From contig CP136068.1 of assembly GCA_032622095.1 (NCBI GenBank), positions 121,091,989-121,155,988 of the forward strand: a DNA stretch of 64,000 bases. Direction: 5' to 3'. Of the stretch, positions 1-14,000 are shown piece after piece. Below the pieces are notes generated by a model, which was not told the DNA's origin, ran no database searches, and saw nothing but the letters and a program-made list of their open reading frames with translations. The stretch comes from Siphonodentalium dalli (taxonomy: Eukaryota > Mollusca > Scaphopoda > Gadilida > Siphonodentaliidae). Position numbers and translations under genes: made by a program. Each line of letters starts with the position of its first letter. Within the stretch, counting starts at the first letter, position 1.

Positions 1-746
1 AGACATCAGGGCATGTTCGTATGTCCAATTTGAGGGCTGGTTAAATTTGGTGCATACATGTCAACCAGCTAATAAAAAAATATGGATTTTGTTTTCTCAT
101 CTCTCAGCCATTTGGTACTTTGATACTTTTGTCGTTGGATCGGGAAGCAGAGGGGTTGGGGAGGGGCAGATGCATCAATGCATAAAGCACCATTGTATGC
201 ACCATAAAAGCTCAAGATCAACCTGAAATATGAACAGATACAGTGTACAGGGTTGTTATAATGTCCTGGGTGTGAAATATATCCATTCTGATAGATTAAT
301 CTCAGTTTCATTCTCGAAAATTATTAACCCTTCCATATGACTGGAGCTTCCTGAAATTTTGAGAAAACCCTGAGCCAATTTATTAATGCATTCTCTTATA
401 TATGCGAGTCTCCCATCTACTCACGTCGTGAAAGTGTTAACAGTATATTCCTGTTTGACATTTGTTTTCAGATTGATGAATATTTTTACAGAACTTTGGA
501 ATTACTCTTGAGTTTCACATAAAGTGATAATCTATTATATATTCCAACCTGGGTCATCTCATTTGAAATACCCAGAAATTTGGATTATTTTTTTTGATAT
601 TCTGAGAGTGATTGCTTTTCATATTTATCCAATACTAATAATACGCCTTCCAATCTATCTGTACCAGTGACATGTTTACGAATATGACCGATTTCAGAAA
701 GTAAAATAAGAGTTTATGAAAATTTTTTATGGGGAAATTTTATATT

Positions 747-1021
747 GAATACACACATCAAGGTAGATATAGAATACACACATCAAGGTAGATATAGAAT
801 ACACACATCAAGGTAGATATAGAATACACACATCAAGGTAGATATAGAATACACACATCAAGGTAGATATAGATTACACACATCAAGGTAGATATAGAAT
901 ACACACATCAAGGTAGATATAGAATACACACATCAAGGTAGATATAGAATACACACATCAAGGTAGATATAGAATACACACATCAAGGTAGATATAGAAT
1001 ACACACATCAAGGTAGATATA
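747..1021. repeat. 25-bp tandem repeat, 11 copies
   Basis: Eleven near-perfect copies of a 25-bp unit beginning gaatacacacatcaagg, in the FTCD intron left of exon a. Only one substitution was noticed (gatt for gaat in the fifth unit). No spacers, so it is not CRISPR-like. Confidence 0.95.
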
Positions 1022-1088
1022 TAAAAAAAAAAAATCTCTTACTAATGATTAGTAAAGGAATTTAGAGAAGTGACCTGTATGCAGACAT

Positions 1089-1469
1089 GAGAATATTGTG
1101 CCTGACATTTGCAGAATGAGGTCCCCAGAGAGTTAATTTAGTGATGCTACCCCTTACATTGCGCTAGCATCTCCAAATTCATCCCTTGGGAACCTCATGC
1201 TGCATATTGGCCTCATCTCGATACTGCAATGTGCCGTATGCCAATTTGGGGATACATGTATAGAGCAACTAAACTAAAAGAGAAAAAGAAACTATGTGAA
1301 GAAGTTTCTAAAGAAACTAAAAAACTTGCTAATTTGATAATAAATATGCTTTCCAGAGAAGATGAGGACTAAGTATAATGAGGTCCCCAGAGGGTGAATT
1401 TAGTGATGCTAGCCTGCTAAATTCACCCTCTGGGGACCTCATTCTGCAAATATCCGGCACAATATTCTC
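1089..1469. repeat. Family A palindromic MITE, variant ends
   Basis: Terminal inverted repeats gagaatattgtgcc / ggcacaatattctc, and the family A core gaggtccccagagggtgaat in hairpin arrangement at both ends. The outer ends differ from the other copies and no TSD is evident. Confidence 0.75.
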
Positions 1470-1924
1470 ATCCCCAGCTACATGTATATATGTAGAACAC
1501 TTTTGGGACCTTTTCACAGTACATAAACAACTTAAATACATCTATTCAAATAGGTCAAATAAAATACATAAAATCTTTGTGATGCTATTTGACTATATTT
1601 ATAACCTCATGGTGAGAATGCCTGGTCACTATGACCGAGGTCACATTTTGTAACTCTGAACAAACATAATGTGAGAGGTTATTTGAGCCTTAAGAATGTT
1701 GAGCTGTCGAGAATGGGTTTCTAGTTTCACAATAATGATCTATTATAACATCCCAGAAGGATAAAGGATAAGACGTGTTGCCTAACTTGCCTTGTATAAT
1801 TGAGTGTAGCTTGTCTCATAAAATGTCACTAATTTATTTTAACCAGGACAGATACATGGAAGGTTATAGAGTGCATGGTGTGTGCTTATAATTTTGATCT
1901 GCATGCTTGTTTGTCATATTACAG

Positions 1925-2013
1925 TGTATTTGTACGGGGAAGCTCAGCCTGATGAATCTCGTAAAACCTTGCCACAAATCCGATCTGGCGAATACGAGGG
2001 TTTGGCGGACAAG
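1925..2013 (+). CDS. FTCD: FTCD exon a (first in window)
   Basis: Begins after 'ttacag' with two bases completing a Val codon, then [16 protein letters not shown]..., and ends at AAG|gtaata. It encodes the N-terminal transferase subdomain segment that holds the PVYLYGEA landmark. The start phase shows that a further upstream exon exists outside the window. Confidence 0.94.
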
Positions 2014-5000
2014 GTAATATTTCTTCCATTTTTTTTGTTGGTTAACCCTTTACCCAACAAAACGGCCAATAACGCCCAAATAAAGCTTCAACAGCCTAAA
2101 ATATCTTCCGTCTGTCTCAATAACACCATACAAATATGGATATCATTGGAACCGGTTCATTGACCACATTGTGATAGTTACAGTTATGCCCTGTGCCAAT
2201 GCATTCTCTTATATATGCGAGTCGACCATAGGTCGCCTCGCATATATAAGAGAATGCATTGGCCTAAACAAAATCTTTTTTTAACACTTTTTACCATTTT
2301 TTCTTACATTCTTTAACAATTTTATAATTTTTAATGTGTTAAGCCAATGCATTCTCTTATATATGTGAGGCGACCTATGGTCGACTCGCATATATAAGAG
2401 AATGCATTGGCACAGGGCCGTTCTGTTGGGTAAAGGGTTAACTTGCACTTGGCAAGTTCCTTCTGGGCTGAGCTGTTATTTGCATCCTTTGTGTATGTGC
2501 CTTTTAGTGTATTATGTCATGAGTCTATCAGTACTTTGTTTCTTTGACTTGTTTCCTAGATTGAAACTCAGGACAAATATAATTTAAATAACACCTGCCT
2601 CCTCATCAAGCCTGAGTTTAGTGTGTCTGTCATTTGCAGAATGAGGTCCCCAGAGGGTGAATTTGGTGACGCTATCCTGCATAGCAGGCTAGCATCATCA
2701 AATTCACCCTCTGGGGACCTCATTCTGCATGGCCTCATCTGCTATGGGAGACATAGACTCAGATTGAAGTTCCCAAATGGTGAATATTGTGATGTAACTC
2801 GATTATGCAATGTGTCATCTGCCAATTTCGGGATATAGAGAAACTAAACTAAAAATGCAATAGAATCTATGTGAAGAAATTTGATAATAAAGAAACTTTC
2901 CAGAGAAGATGAGACCTAAGCAGAATGAGGTCCTCAGAGGGCGAATTTAGTGATGCTAGCCCACTATGCGGGATAGCTCACTAAATGCACCCTCTGGGGA
3001 CCTCATTCTGCAAATGACAAGCACACTAAACTCAGACTTGCTCCTCATAAAAATATGGCCAGCTGGGTGCTTTTTATGAACCACCAAATATAAAAATTAT
3101 AAATCATCCTGCCGCTCGGCTTCACAAAGCGATGTCAAAAATATCTCTCTGCTTCTGGCCATATAAAATCTTGCAATTTCAACTTGTGCATTTGATAGAT
3201 ATTTTCTTTTTACATGTATCTCTGATAAAAAAGAAGTTTTCTTTTTGGTTTGTTTAAACTGTATACGTACTTGTGTTGCACGACAGACTGTTACAATGTT
3301 TTTGATAATTCGTAAGTAATCTTAATAAAACCTGTCTGTTGGGAAATTTTTCTCGTAAAAAGTGTAATTTTTGCGGGTAAAAAATAGATATAAAAACCTG
3401 CCTTCCGGCCCAGGCTGCCAGCCCGTTTTGAGAAAAAAGTGTCCGAGAATCAGATAATTAACTTTGAGTGGCCTGAGTGCATGACTATACCCAAGCCTGA
3501 GTTTAGTGTGCCTGTCATTTTCAGATTGAGGTCCCCAGAGGGTGAATTTAGCGACGCTATCCCACATAGCGGACTAGCATCATTAAATTCACCCTCTGGG
3601 GACCTCATTCTGCATGGCTTCATCTGCCATGGGAGACATAGACTCAGATTGAAGTTCCCAAATGGTGAATATTGTGATATACACCCATTGGGAGCCTCAA
3701 TTATGCAATGTGTTGTCTGCCAATTTGGGGATATTTGAGAAACTAAACTAAAAGAGAAATAGAATCTATGTGAAGAAGTTTCCATAGAAATTTGATAATA
3801 AAGAAACTTTGCAGAGAAAATGAGGCCTAAGCAGAATGAGGTCCCCAGAGGGTGAATTTAGTGATGCTAGAATGCTATGTGGGATAGCGTCACTAAATTC
3901 ACCCTCTGGGGACCACATTCTGCAAATGACAGGCACACTAAACTCAGACTTGATTATAGCTAGAATTGCATGATAATAATAGAAGTACAGTAATGCCCTA
4001 AATAATCGAATTATGGGTAACTTTTCAGGATTTAGTCGGAAATATGGCTTGTTGCCATTCATCGGAAAGCTCTCACTGAGAGCTTTCCGATGAATGGCAA
4101 CAAGCTTTCCGATGAATGGCAACAAGCCATATTTCCGACTAAATCCTGAAAAGTTACCCATAATTCTGCTGTGGTTAAGGGCATCACTGTATTTCGTATC
4201 TTGGTAAGATAAGGCCAATATAAAGCCTTGCTAGATTCTCATCTCCTACAGACCATATTATGGTTGCCTCCTAATTTTTGGTCGAGTTTTTTTCATTGGT
4301 CGAGTTAAAAAAAAAACTTGATCAAAATTTTGGGGAGGGCGGGTGGTATTTGTGGTGCACAGACAGGCGTAAGTCTACAGATTGGCAATATCGTGATAAC
4401 TTGAACAAATATCAATGTTTTGATCGAGAATTCAAAAATTGGCCTGGTCTGCATACTTTGGGCAGATTTTGGCCTTTAATTAGTTCATTTTCGTGAATTT
4501 TTATCAGGGTAACTTGAACAAATAGCAACTGATTTTGTTGATATTTGGTATATGAGATTTGATCAACAATGTCTTGATTGAGAATTCAAAAATCGGCCAG
4601 GTCCGCTTACTTTGGGCAGAGTCCTTAATTTGTTCAATTTCTGAATTTTGATCACGATAGCAAAATGACTTTGGTGAGGTCAGTTCGCAGAGAATATTTG
4701 GTATGTTACACTTCCTCAACAGTGTTGTGTATGATAGCCTGTTGCAATAAATGGATTTTCAGTCCAAGCTCATGTTTTGCGTGCTACCACAACAATTGAC
4801 GCCACATCTCTGATGCGAATTCTTGTTTTTCATTCTGATAATGTTTCATGTTATTTTTTTCCCATGCCTTTATTGTTGAAGTAGTCATTACAATAACTCA
4901 TTAATCACTCAAATTTGAACAGATGTATGCTGCTTTAGTTTCCAGATTTGGCTTTGATTATTTTACTCCCTTTTTCAAAAAAATGGGGGCATACTGTTTT

Positions 5001-8000
5001 GCACCCGTCCATCTGTGTGTCTGTCGAAACGTGCATCCGACTGTCCCAATGCGTCTGCCCAATGTCTGTTCATGTCATAACTTGAACAGTAGTGCTCGTA
5101 TCTCAATGTATTTGGTGTGGATGTTCAATGGAGTGTTCAATCATTTTGTTCGGGTTTCCATTCTAGAGTTATTGATCTTTGTTTATCTGGAAATGTTGGC
5201 GTTTTGGTCCTCCGATGTCTGTTCAGGTCATAACTTCAACAAATGTGCTCAGATCTCAATGAAATTTGGTATGGATGTTCACTACTATGAGGACATTTAA
5301 CAGAGGGTTCAATCATTTTGTTTGGATTTTTTATACTGGCAAAATAAAAAAAATAAAAATAAGTAGATAAAATTCACTCGCCTGTCCCAATTTATAAAAA
5401 GGCTAGATGAGAAACTATCATTTATTGTTGCCTGATGAAAAACATATACTAGTGATTCAGTCCTTCCCACGAGGAAAACATAGCGAGTGCATTTATTTGC
5501 TCCCGCAATTCAGGAGACAAGTAAAATAATTGTAGGTTGAGTTTTTCTCAAACAAAATGTCATTGTGGGATATACTTGTATCCAGTTACACTTTCATAAT
5601 CCCATAATTGAACTGAGATGGGAAATGATCTAAATAAACCTTAAAATAGTTCAATATTGAATCAACGATAACAGTCACCAATAACCATTTTGACAAGAGG
5701 GACGAGTGCGAATTGTAGAACCCGTGAATTGAAAATTACGAGTGCGTACGGGTGCGAGATCAATAGCTCCTGTCTGTTCGAAAGGACTGGTGATTGGTAA
5801 TCTGGGTGTCAAACTCAAAATGTGGGTTAAACCAGAACAAAATGATAACAGTGTAACTTTGGTACCTACCTTGATGTGCACATAATGTGCTAGAAACAAT
5901 CTGGTAAATTTCATTCCATCCGCTTGTTCTCTGGCACCTTCCTTATCACTCAGGTAAAGGCCTTATCATACATTTTTATTTGAAAATTCACTCAGAATTT
6001 CAAAATGGGAAAAATCTGCTAAAATACTTGAGGAAAATTCACAAAACAACATGGTATCTAAGATTTTCATGAGTATTGAACAATGCCAAATATTCACCAT
6101 AGTTTCATTTGCAAAGTCATTCAGTTTGGTCTCAAATGCACAGGTTACAAAAGATGAGTGGAAACCCGACTTTGGACCTGCTGAGTTTGTGCCTTCATGG
6201 GGTGCGACATGTGCAGGGGCCAGGAAATTCCTCATTGCGTATAACGTCAACATGCTGTCAACCAAGGAACAGGCTCACAGAATTGCTCTTAACATTCGAG
6301 AACAAGGCCGATCGGACAGTGAGGTAAGTTGATAGAGATAGATTCGCCTATGCAACAATGTCTCTCTATACCGTGTACATGCATCCATAATCATGTGACA
6401 TATTTATAGTTTTGGAGGTTTTGTTAATATAAATCGTACGTGATACGTAGTGGGGCAACCACACAAGCTGTGCCTAAAATTTGCCTTTTATCGGCGACAT
6501 ACATAACGCTATAAGAATAACTTAATTAACATCAGTGGTTCCGGTGGAGATGACATGTCTTGGATTGTGCAATCTTGGTCATCATTTCTGGATTCTGGCC
6601 CGCAAATCCAAAATGACGTAAATGACATCAGAAACTGTGTCATGATGTCTTCGCTTGTTTTCATTAAACTAACCAACAAAATTGGTCTAAATGAAACTAA
6701 TAGGCCTAAAATAACATTAGTATTAATTGTAAGTTGTGAAGTATGCCCAATTTTATTTTCGGCGCGATGGTCCATTTCCGAATCCGTGCTTTGGCACTCT
6801 CCACACAGTTGCTAACTGGAAGTCACGTGACAATTTCTCCAAAATCCATACCCGCGATCTTTGAAAAATCACTGATGGATATAGAAAAAATTATATGACA
6901 TCATTCACCTGTGCCTAAGGCGCTGGTGGTTTCTATTATAGTCAACTTGTGACCGATTTTGCTTTGCGTCGATTACAATTATGGAATTTATTCTGTACAA
7001 TTAATTCAATATTTTTTGCGATATCGGCTCACAAAAGTCTAGAGAAAAGCATGCAATTTTAAGTTCGGACATTCACCTACAGTGAAGTACATTATTAAGG
7101 AACAGATAATTAAACTAAGAAATATATTCCCCGCTTTATTGTTTCAAATTTATAAGGTTCCCTGTCAAAACTTCAAAAAGTTCAAGGTTTTGTACTGGTG
7201 GAATATGATCTCTATGGGCGTTAGCCAGAGTAGAGATTCATGGCATGATCTAACTATCACACCTACATGTATATAAAATCTAGAATGGTAACAAAGTTAC
7301 TCATCATATCAGACCTCAAAATATGGTGCTGGTCATTTGAAGAATGAGGTCCCAGAGGGTGAATTTAGTGAGGCTACCACGCACCGCATCTAGTATCACT
7401 AAATTCACCCTTTGGGGACCTCATTCTGCTTAGGTATCATCTGCAAAGTATCTCTTTTTTTTCAAATCAATTAAGTTTTTTATTTTTAATAAAAACTTCT
7501 TTGGAAACTTTTATAGTTTTTACCCTAAAAATACCATCATTTTCAGTACGTATTGCATGTGTTCCCGATTCTCCACAGGAATACCGCCCGAATCCCGATA
7601 TTAGGTCAAACATTGATTCAATACGATTCAAAACCATTAGGCTGATTCGATTCGAAAGTTAAAACGCCTGATTCGCAGGGCCCTAATCTCCAGCCTTGAA
7701 ATAGTGTGTCTGTGTAAGCAGAATGAGGTCCCCAGAGGGTGAATTTGGTGATGCTAGCCCATATGCGGGGTAGCATCACTAAATTCACCCTCTGGGGACC
7801 TCATTCTGCAAATGACAGACACACTATTTCAAGGCTTGCCTAATCTCAAATATAGTGTTATTGACACTCTATGATTATATTGTTTTTCAGCCTGGTAGAT
7901 TGAAGGAAGTACGAGCTATTGGATGGTACCTGGAAGAAGCCAATATGGCTCAAGTATCATTGAATCTGACAAACTATGAAGTAACACCGATTCATGTTGC

Positions 8001-11000
8001 TTACGAAGAAGCTTGTAAGGATGCAGATGTGAGTATTATTCTGTTTATGTCATTCTCTGTTGCCATAGAGTCAGCCTCGTATAAGTGTTTGTCTGCTAAT
8101 CCTGATCTTTAATGATTGGAAGAAGTTTTCAACTTTGGATAGTTGGTCCTGTTCAGTTGTCATACTTTAGTGTTGGTATATATATATGCCTACCACAGTT
8201 TACACTTGGCAGTGGCCAAATTAGACCTGTTTTTTTCTTCAAAAATGGTCAAATAAATGTTTGTCATCAACCTTACATACTATATGCAGGGACATTCTGT
8301 TTTCTGACCATGATATGCCAAAGGCATATCCCAAAGGGTTATGGCTTGAGTTGGGGTGGATATAGGAAGAGGTGTCCCCCTCCCATTGACTATATTGGAG
8401 GTGAATTAGGACAGTTTATCAATATTAACTTTTGAAATTCCAATAAATGTAGGCCTACATCTATGTATTGTAATGAGGTTGCTACTATCTATGCATGGGC
8501 TATGATGATGTTGTTGCACTATTTTTTATTTTTTCTTCTTCTGCAGTTTGGGCTTCCAAAACGGTTACTGGTATGAAATGGGCCTTGGATCCATCCCAGC
8601 TATATGTCGCTTTCTAAGCTTGGTGATATCATAATCTGCTTTGTTTTCAGTTTGTTACAGAGATATGAACCCTTCCATGACTGGTGCTTCCTGAAATTTT
8701 GCAAAATGCCTGTGCCAATGCATTCTCTTGTATATGTGAGTCTCCCATAGAGAGCCTCGCATATGAGAACACATTGGCCTAACAATTTTTAATTTGACCT
8801 TGTAAGCCAGTGCATTCTCTTATATATGCGAGACTCCCTATGCGAAACTTGCATGCATAAGAGAATGCTCTGGCACAGGATCTTTAATGCTGCACCAGCA
8901 TAGAAAGGGTTAAACATTAAGGCTGTCTTTATGTTGCTTGATGGCCACACTCCTACCTAACAATGTTCTATACACATATAAACAGATGCTATTATAACAA
9001 GATATTCCTGCTTTCATATTTCATATTGAACAAAATCAATTTCTATTTAATTGTGTTTGTTGTTTCATTGATTTCAGGAGTTGAACATCGGTGTTGTTGG
9101 ATCACAAATTGTTGGTTTGGTTCCTCTGGAGGCAATTATGATCAGTGCAAATTATTACATGGAGAAAGAAAATCTCTTCATTCTTGAAGAAGATCAAAAA
9201 CTGAGATTGGTGAGTTCCCTATCATCAAAACAAATGGAACCATATTGTGAATATATTCTCACCATTTGAGAAGCATTCAATGTATCTTATTTCATTAACT
9301 GCACATCTTGAATTCAACTACCATAGTTATTAAGCCACACAAAGTTGATTATTTGTTTCTCGGTCACTTTTTTCCAAAAATTTTACCTGCAAAATTACAG
9401 GCAGGTTTTTATTCCCACTTTTTATAACCAAAATTTCTCAGCAGGCAGGTTTTTATGTGTTTTCTCCTGAATAAACAAAAATATGTTTTGGTGTGAAATA
9501 TGTCTTTTCATGATTAAGATTTAATACCATTCTAATGAAACGCACAATCCAAAGACATACAATTTTATCAAACCAAAAATAAAACTTTAATATTATCAGA
9601 AATAACAAAGGAAAATCTCAAATACAAGTTGAAATTTGTCGAGCTAAATTTAGGGTCATTTGTTTATCGATTGTACAACTACAATGTTTTATAATTATAC
9701 CCCCACTTTCAAAGAAAATGGGGGGTATACTGGATTGACTGTGTCCGTCCGTCCGTCACGCTTTCTCCCTCCGTGTGTACGTCCGTCCTTCCATCTGTCC
9801 GTCCGACCTCATAACTCGAACAACTATGAACCGATTTCAATAATTTTTTGTATGCAATCTCCTTAGGACGGTCTCTCTGTGTGATGCTAATTACCGATTT
9901 CAATAAGTTTTGGTATACATGCTTCTCACAATACCCTCTCTACACGATGTGGCTAGGGATTGGCTCAAACTGTTTTTCGTAATATTACACTTCATTTTCG
10001 ACTTATTTTGACTTAGAAAATTCTGTCTGACTTAATAACTTTAACAAATATGAACCAATTTGAATAATTTTTTCTGTACAAGCTTCTTGTGACACCATAT
10101 TGATATAATTAGTCCGAATTTTTCTTTAAAGTTAAAAATCTTTTTTGTTGGGTTTACGGATAATGCGGGTTGAATTTGCCACAGTGGGGGTATGCTAGCA
10201 CTCGAGTGCACACCTCTTGTTTAATTACCAACTGCTTGTCACTTAATTTTATAGTCATATGAATATTGAAAATATGTTGATCCCAAGTTGATATATCTGT
10301 GTTTATTCTAATTTCAGGTGATAAATAGGCTAGGCCTGAACAGCTTAGGAAATTTTAACCCAAAGGAGAGAATAGTAGAGTGAGTAGAATTTAACCCTTT
10401 CATTATGGGAGCTGCGCTGGTGCAGGATTAAAGACCCTGTGCCAGTGCATTATCTTATATTTGTGAGTCTCCCATAGGGAATGGTTAAGACGGGATTCAC
10501 ATATTAGTCTGATGAGTATGAGCTTGCAATGAGCTTTAGGTCTAAAGAGCAGTCATATTATTGAAGACTTACGTTGAACTATAGACTCACAGATTCTTTT
10601 GTCGCATCTGTTTTCATGACCAGAATTGTCAGTAATTTCAGTACTGCTTATACAGTAATGCCCTAAATAATCGACTCCTTAACCACAGCAGAATTATGGG
10701 TAACTTTTCAGGATTTAGTCGGAAATATGGCTTGTTGCCATTCATCGGAAAGCTCTCACTTATGAATGGCAACAAACCATATTTCCGACTAAATCCTGAA
10801 AAATTACCCATAATTCTGCTGTAGTTAAGGAGTAAATTATTTAGGGCATTACTGTACATTTTTGTTAAGTGGATGCTTCTTCTTCAGCACCAGATATTGA
10901 TTACCCAATTGTGATTGAATGCCAAAAAGCAGGGACCAGCCTAGAGGGCAACTTGAGACATCTTCTCCCTGAAATGTGCCACTTCTCCATATTACATGTC

Positions 11001-14000
11001 TGTCCCAGGGAGAGTGACTTCTCTCTCATATACCAGTATACATATGACTGAACAGCATATTTGAAGTATATTTTCTAATTATATTAATGGTGTTCTTTCT
11101 TACTATAATGGTTTTATAAATGGGCTCTTGTGTTGCATAATACTTATAGGATCATAGATAGGTGATGTTGGGTGTAAATTGAACTTCAGCCATATGACAG
11201 TCCGCTTCTCCCTAATAACAAAAACAGGGCAAAGTGACTTCTCCCAAATTGAATCCTCTAGGCTGGTCCCCAAAAGGGGGTAAAAAACTTTGGTAAAAAA
11301 TTTGGCAAGTCATTTTTAAATTATGTGATGTGAACTATCTATTCATAAAACATCATCGAAGGTGGATTATCTGTTACGCGTGCTGACTTAGAGACAAGCC
11401 TTGAAATAGTGTGTCTGTCATTTGCAGAATGAGGTCCCCAGAGGGTGAATTTAGTGATGCTACCCCACATAGCGGGCTAGCATCACCAAATTCACCCTCT
11501 GGGAACCTCATTCTGCTGAGATGTAAGCAGAATGAGGTCCCCAGAGGGTGAATTTGGTGATGCTAGCCCGATATGCGGGGTAGCATCACTAAATTCACCC
11601 TCTGGGGACCTCATTCTGCAAATGACAGACACACTATTTCAAGGCTTGCTTAGAGACAATGAAAATGAAACCCGATCAACAAATCAACCTAGCGGTCATC
11701 AATGATATGGTCGAAAGTGATAAATGCAGTAATTTTCTTTAGTTTTCACAAAACAATAATGCCTTTCTTTATATATAAAACTGCCATCAAACAGTCAATC
11801 AACCGCAATAGGTAATTATAATTTTTTTTTACAGTTAAGCCCCTTTGTATGTACATTACTGGCGACTCTGTACACCACATATTTATGATATCCGTGTGTT
11901 GCGACCAGCGATTATAAGACAATAGGTTAATTAGTCGAATGTGAATGGCGAGCAATGGATTAATTGGTGGTTCGGCTTTGTTGCCTAATAAGACACAAGA
12001 CGAAATATTATGTATGCTGTGAGACAGATACTTCAAATTTGATAACTGTCTTAGCAACATTAAATGTAATTTCTGGTGTCGCTTAGATATGTATTGTTAC
12101 TTTGATATATATTAATAATACTAGCTTATTTCACTGGCTCATTTTACCTATGTATGTGGTTAGGTTTTACATTATATAACAATAAAAAAAATTAGAACTG
12201 CCTTCAATTTCCCCAAATATATACCCTCAATTAAATTTGGCAAATCATTTTGAAATTTGGCAAAAAAAGTTTCATTTGGCAAAAATTTTGGCAAGAGAAA
12301 ATTTGGGTCCAACGCCAACCCTGCATGTACATTTAACAAAAAAAATTAGTAATGATATTTTATAGACTTATTTGCATGTAATTATGATGTATTTTCATAC
12401 CGTTCACTTGAATAATGTTTTCTTTTCTTTTCTAAGATATATGGTGGCTGATGACCGGGAAGGACCTCTACAAACAATGGATATCAAGGACTTTGTTCTT
12501 ACTGTGGGGTCAAGGTCACCGACTCCTGGTGGCGGTTCAGTAGCAGCTCTCTGTTCATCATTGGTAAGTTTGTGTGGAAGATATCTGAATACTAAGTTAA
12601 AACAACAAAGGTTTATATGTGTAAAATTGCTCAAAGTTAGTGTACAAATATAAAACTGCACATTCCTTAACCCTTTACCCAACAGAACGGCCCTGTGCCA
12701 ATGCATTCTCTTATATATGCGAGTCGACCATAGGTCGCCTCGCATATATAAGAGAATGCATTGGCTTAACAACACATTAAAAATTATAATTTTTTTTAGT
12801 TTTAGGCCAATGCATTCTCTTATATATGCGAGGCGACCTATGGTCGACTCGCATATATAAGAGAATGCATTGGCACAGGGCATAACTGTAACTATCACAA
12901 TGTGGTCAAGGAGCCGGTTCCAATGATATGCATATTTGTATGGTTCTATTGAGACAGACCAAAGATATTTTAGGCTGTTGAAGCTTTATTTGGCCGGTTT
13001 TGGCCGGTTTGTTGGGTAAAGGGTTAACTTTCTTCTAGTCAAGGGTAGAAATCCTAATTTGTTTTAGATGAAAAAATTAAGCATAACGCTTTGACATGAT
13101 TTTTCATTTTTCCTAGCACAGAAATAAAGTTCTTAAAGTCACAAGGCAGTTTCGCTCACCAAAATACACCTAATAATAATAATCGCTTTTGAATTTATAG
13201 ATAGTCTCAAATTAATGTTTTTTAAGTAACTTTTTCCCTTCTGGGAAGTTTCTATATCCCCTAATTTGCAGAAGATGAAATGCATAATCGAGGTGAATAA
13301 TGGATGAACATCACCAACTTCAACTGGGAAACATCAATCTGATCCTAGATCCATAGTACTCAAGGCCTAGGCAGAATGAGGTCCCCAGAGGGTGAATTTG
13401 GCCTGCCGTGCTGGATAGTGTCACTAAATTCACCCTATGGGGACCTCAATGACAGACATACTATTTGCAGACTTGATGGTTTGATGAAATCAGTGTGCAA
13501 TGTAAGCCTCAATGTCAGCTGTTATGATGTATTTGGTTTGATAATTTTCTTAGAATGAAAATAATATATCTGAAAGCTCAATTTGATCAAAGCACTTAGA
13601 ATGAAAATAACATACATGTATCTGAAAGCTCAATTTGATCAAAGCACCCTATTCTAAGTTTTGAACAAGCCAGGCGGATCTGAATTCACATCAACTTGAA
13701 CTCTTCTAGTTAAACTTACAGTTCAACTTATAGATTGATACATGTGGCTGTGTTGCATCATTCAAATCTATATGGTATTTATAACATCAATACTTTAATT
13801 GAACATTGAAACATTCTAAACTCTTACTCATGACCATCAGCAGTATTTTCAGGACAACCTTGTTTTATTTAGTCTTATTTAGTACAAATACTGATGCTTC
13901 ATGTTAATAAATGATTATTAGGAATTTCCATGATACAAGATATTTACACCATTGAATTGTCATTTGTCCTTATTCATCTATTTGAATTTTTTCTGTCTGG

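Noticed and set aside
747-1021. Regular repeats resembling a CRISPR array
   Set aside because: Units abut directly with no unique spacers, and the sequence is animal DNA inside an intron.
3439-4218. Overlapping ORFs of 99-150 residues on both strands
   Set aside because: They are translations of the family A and D palindromes. Similar 'peptides' recur wherever the repeats do and on both strands.
12404-12898. 164-residue - strand ORF
   Set aside because: Antisense of FTCD exon f joined to the family B MITE hairpins.
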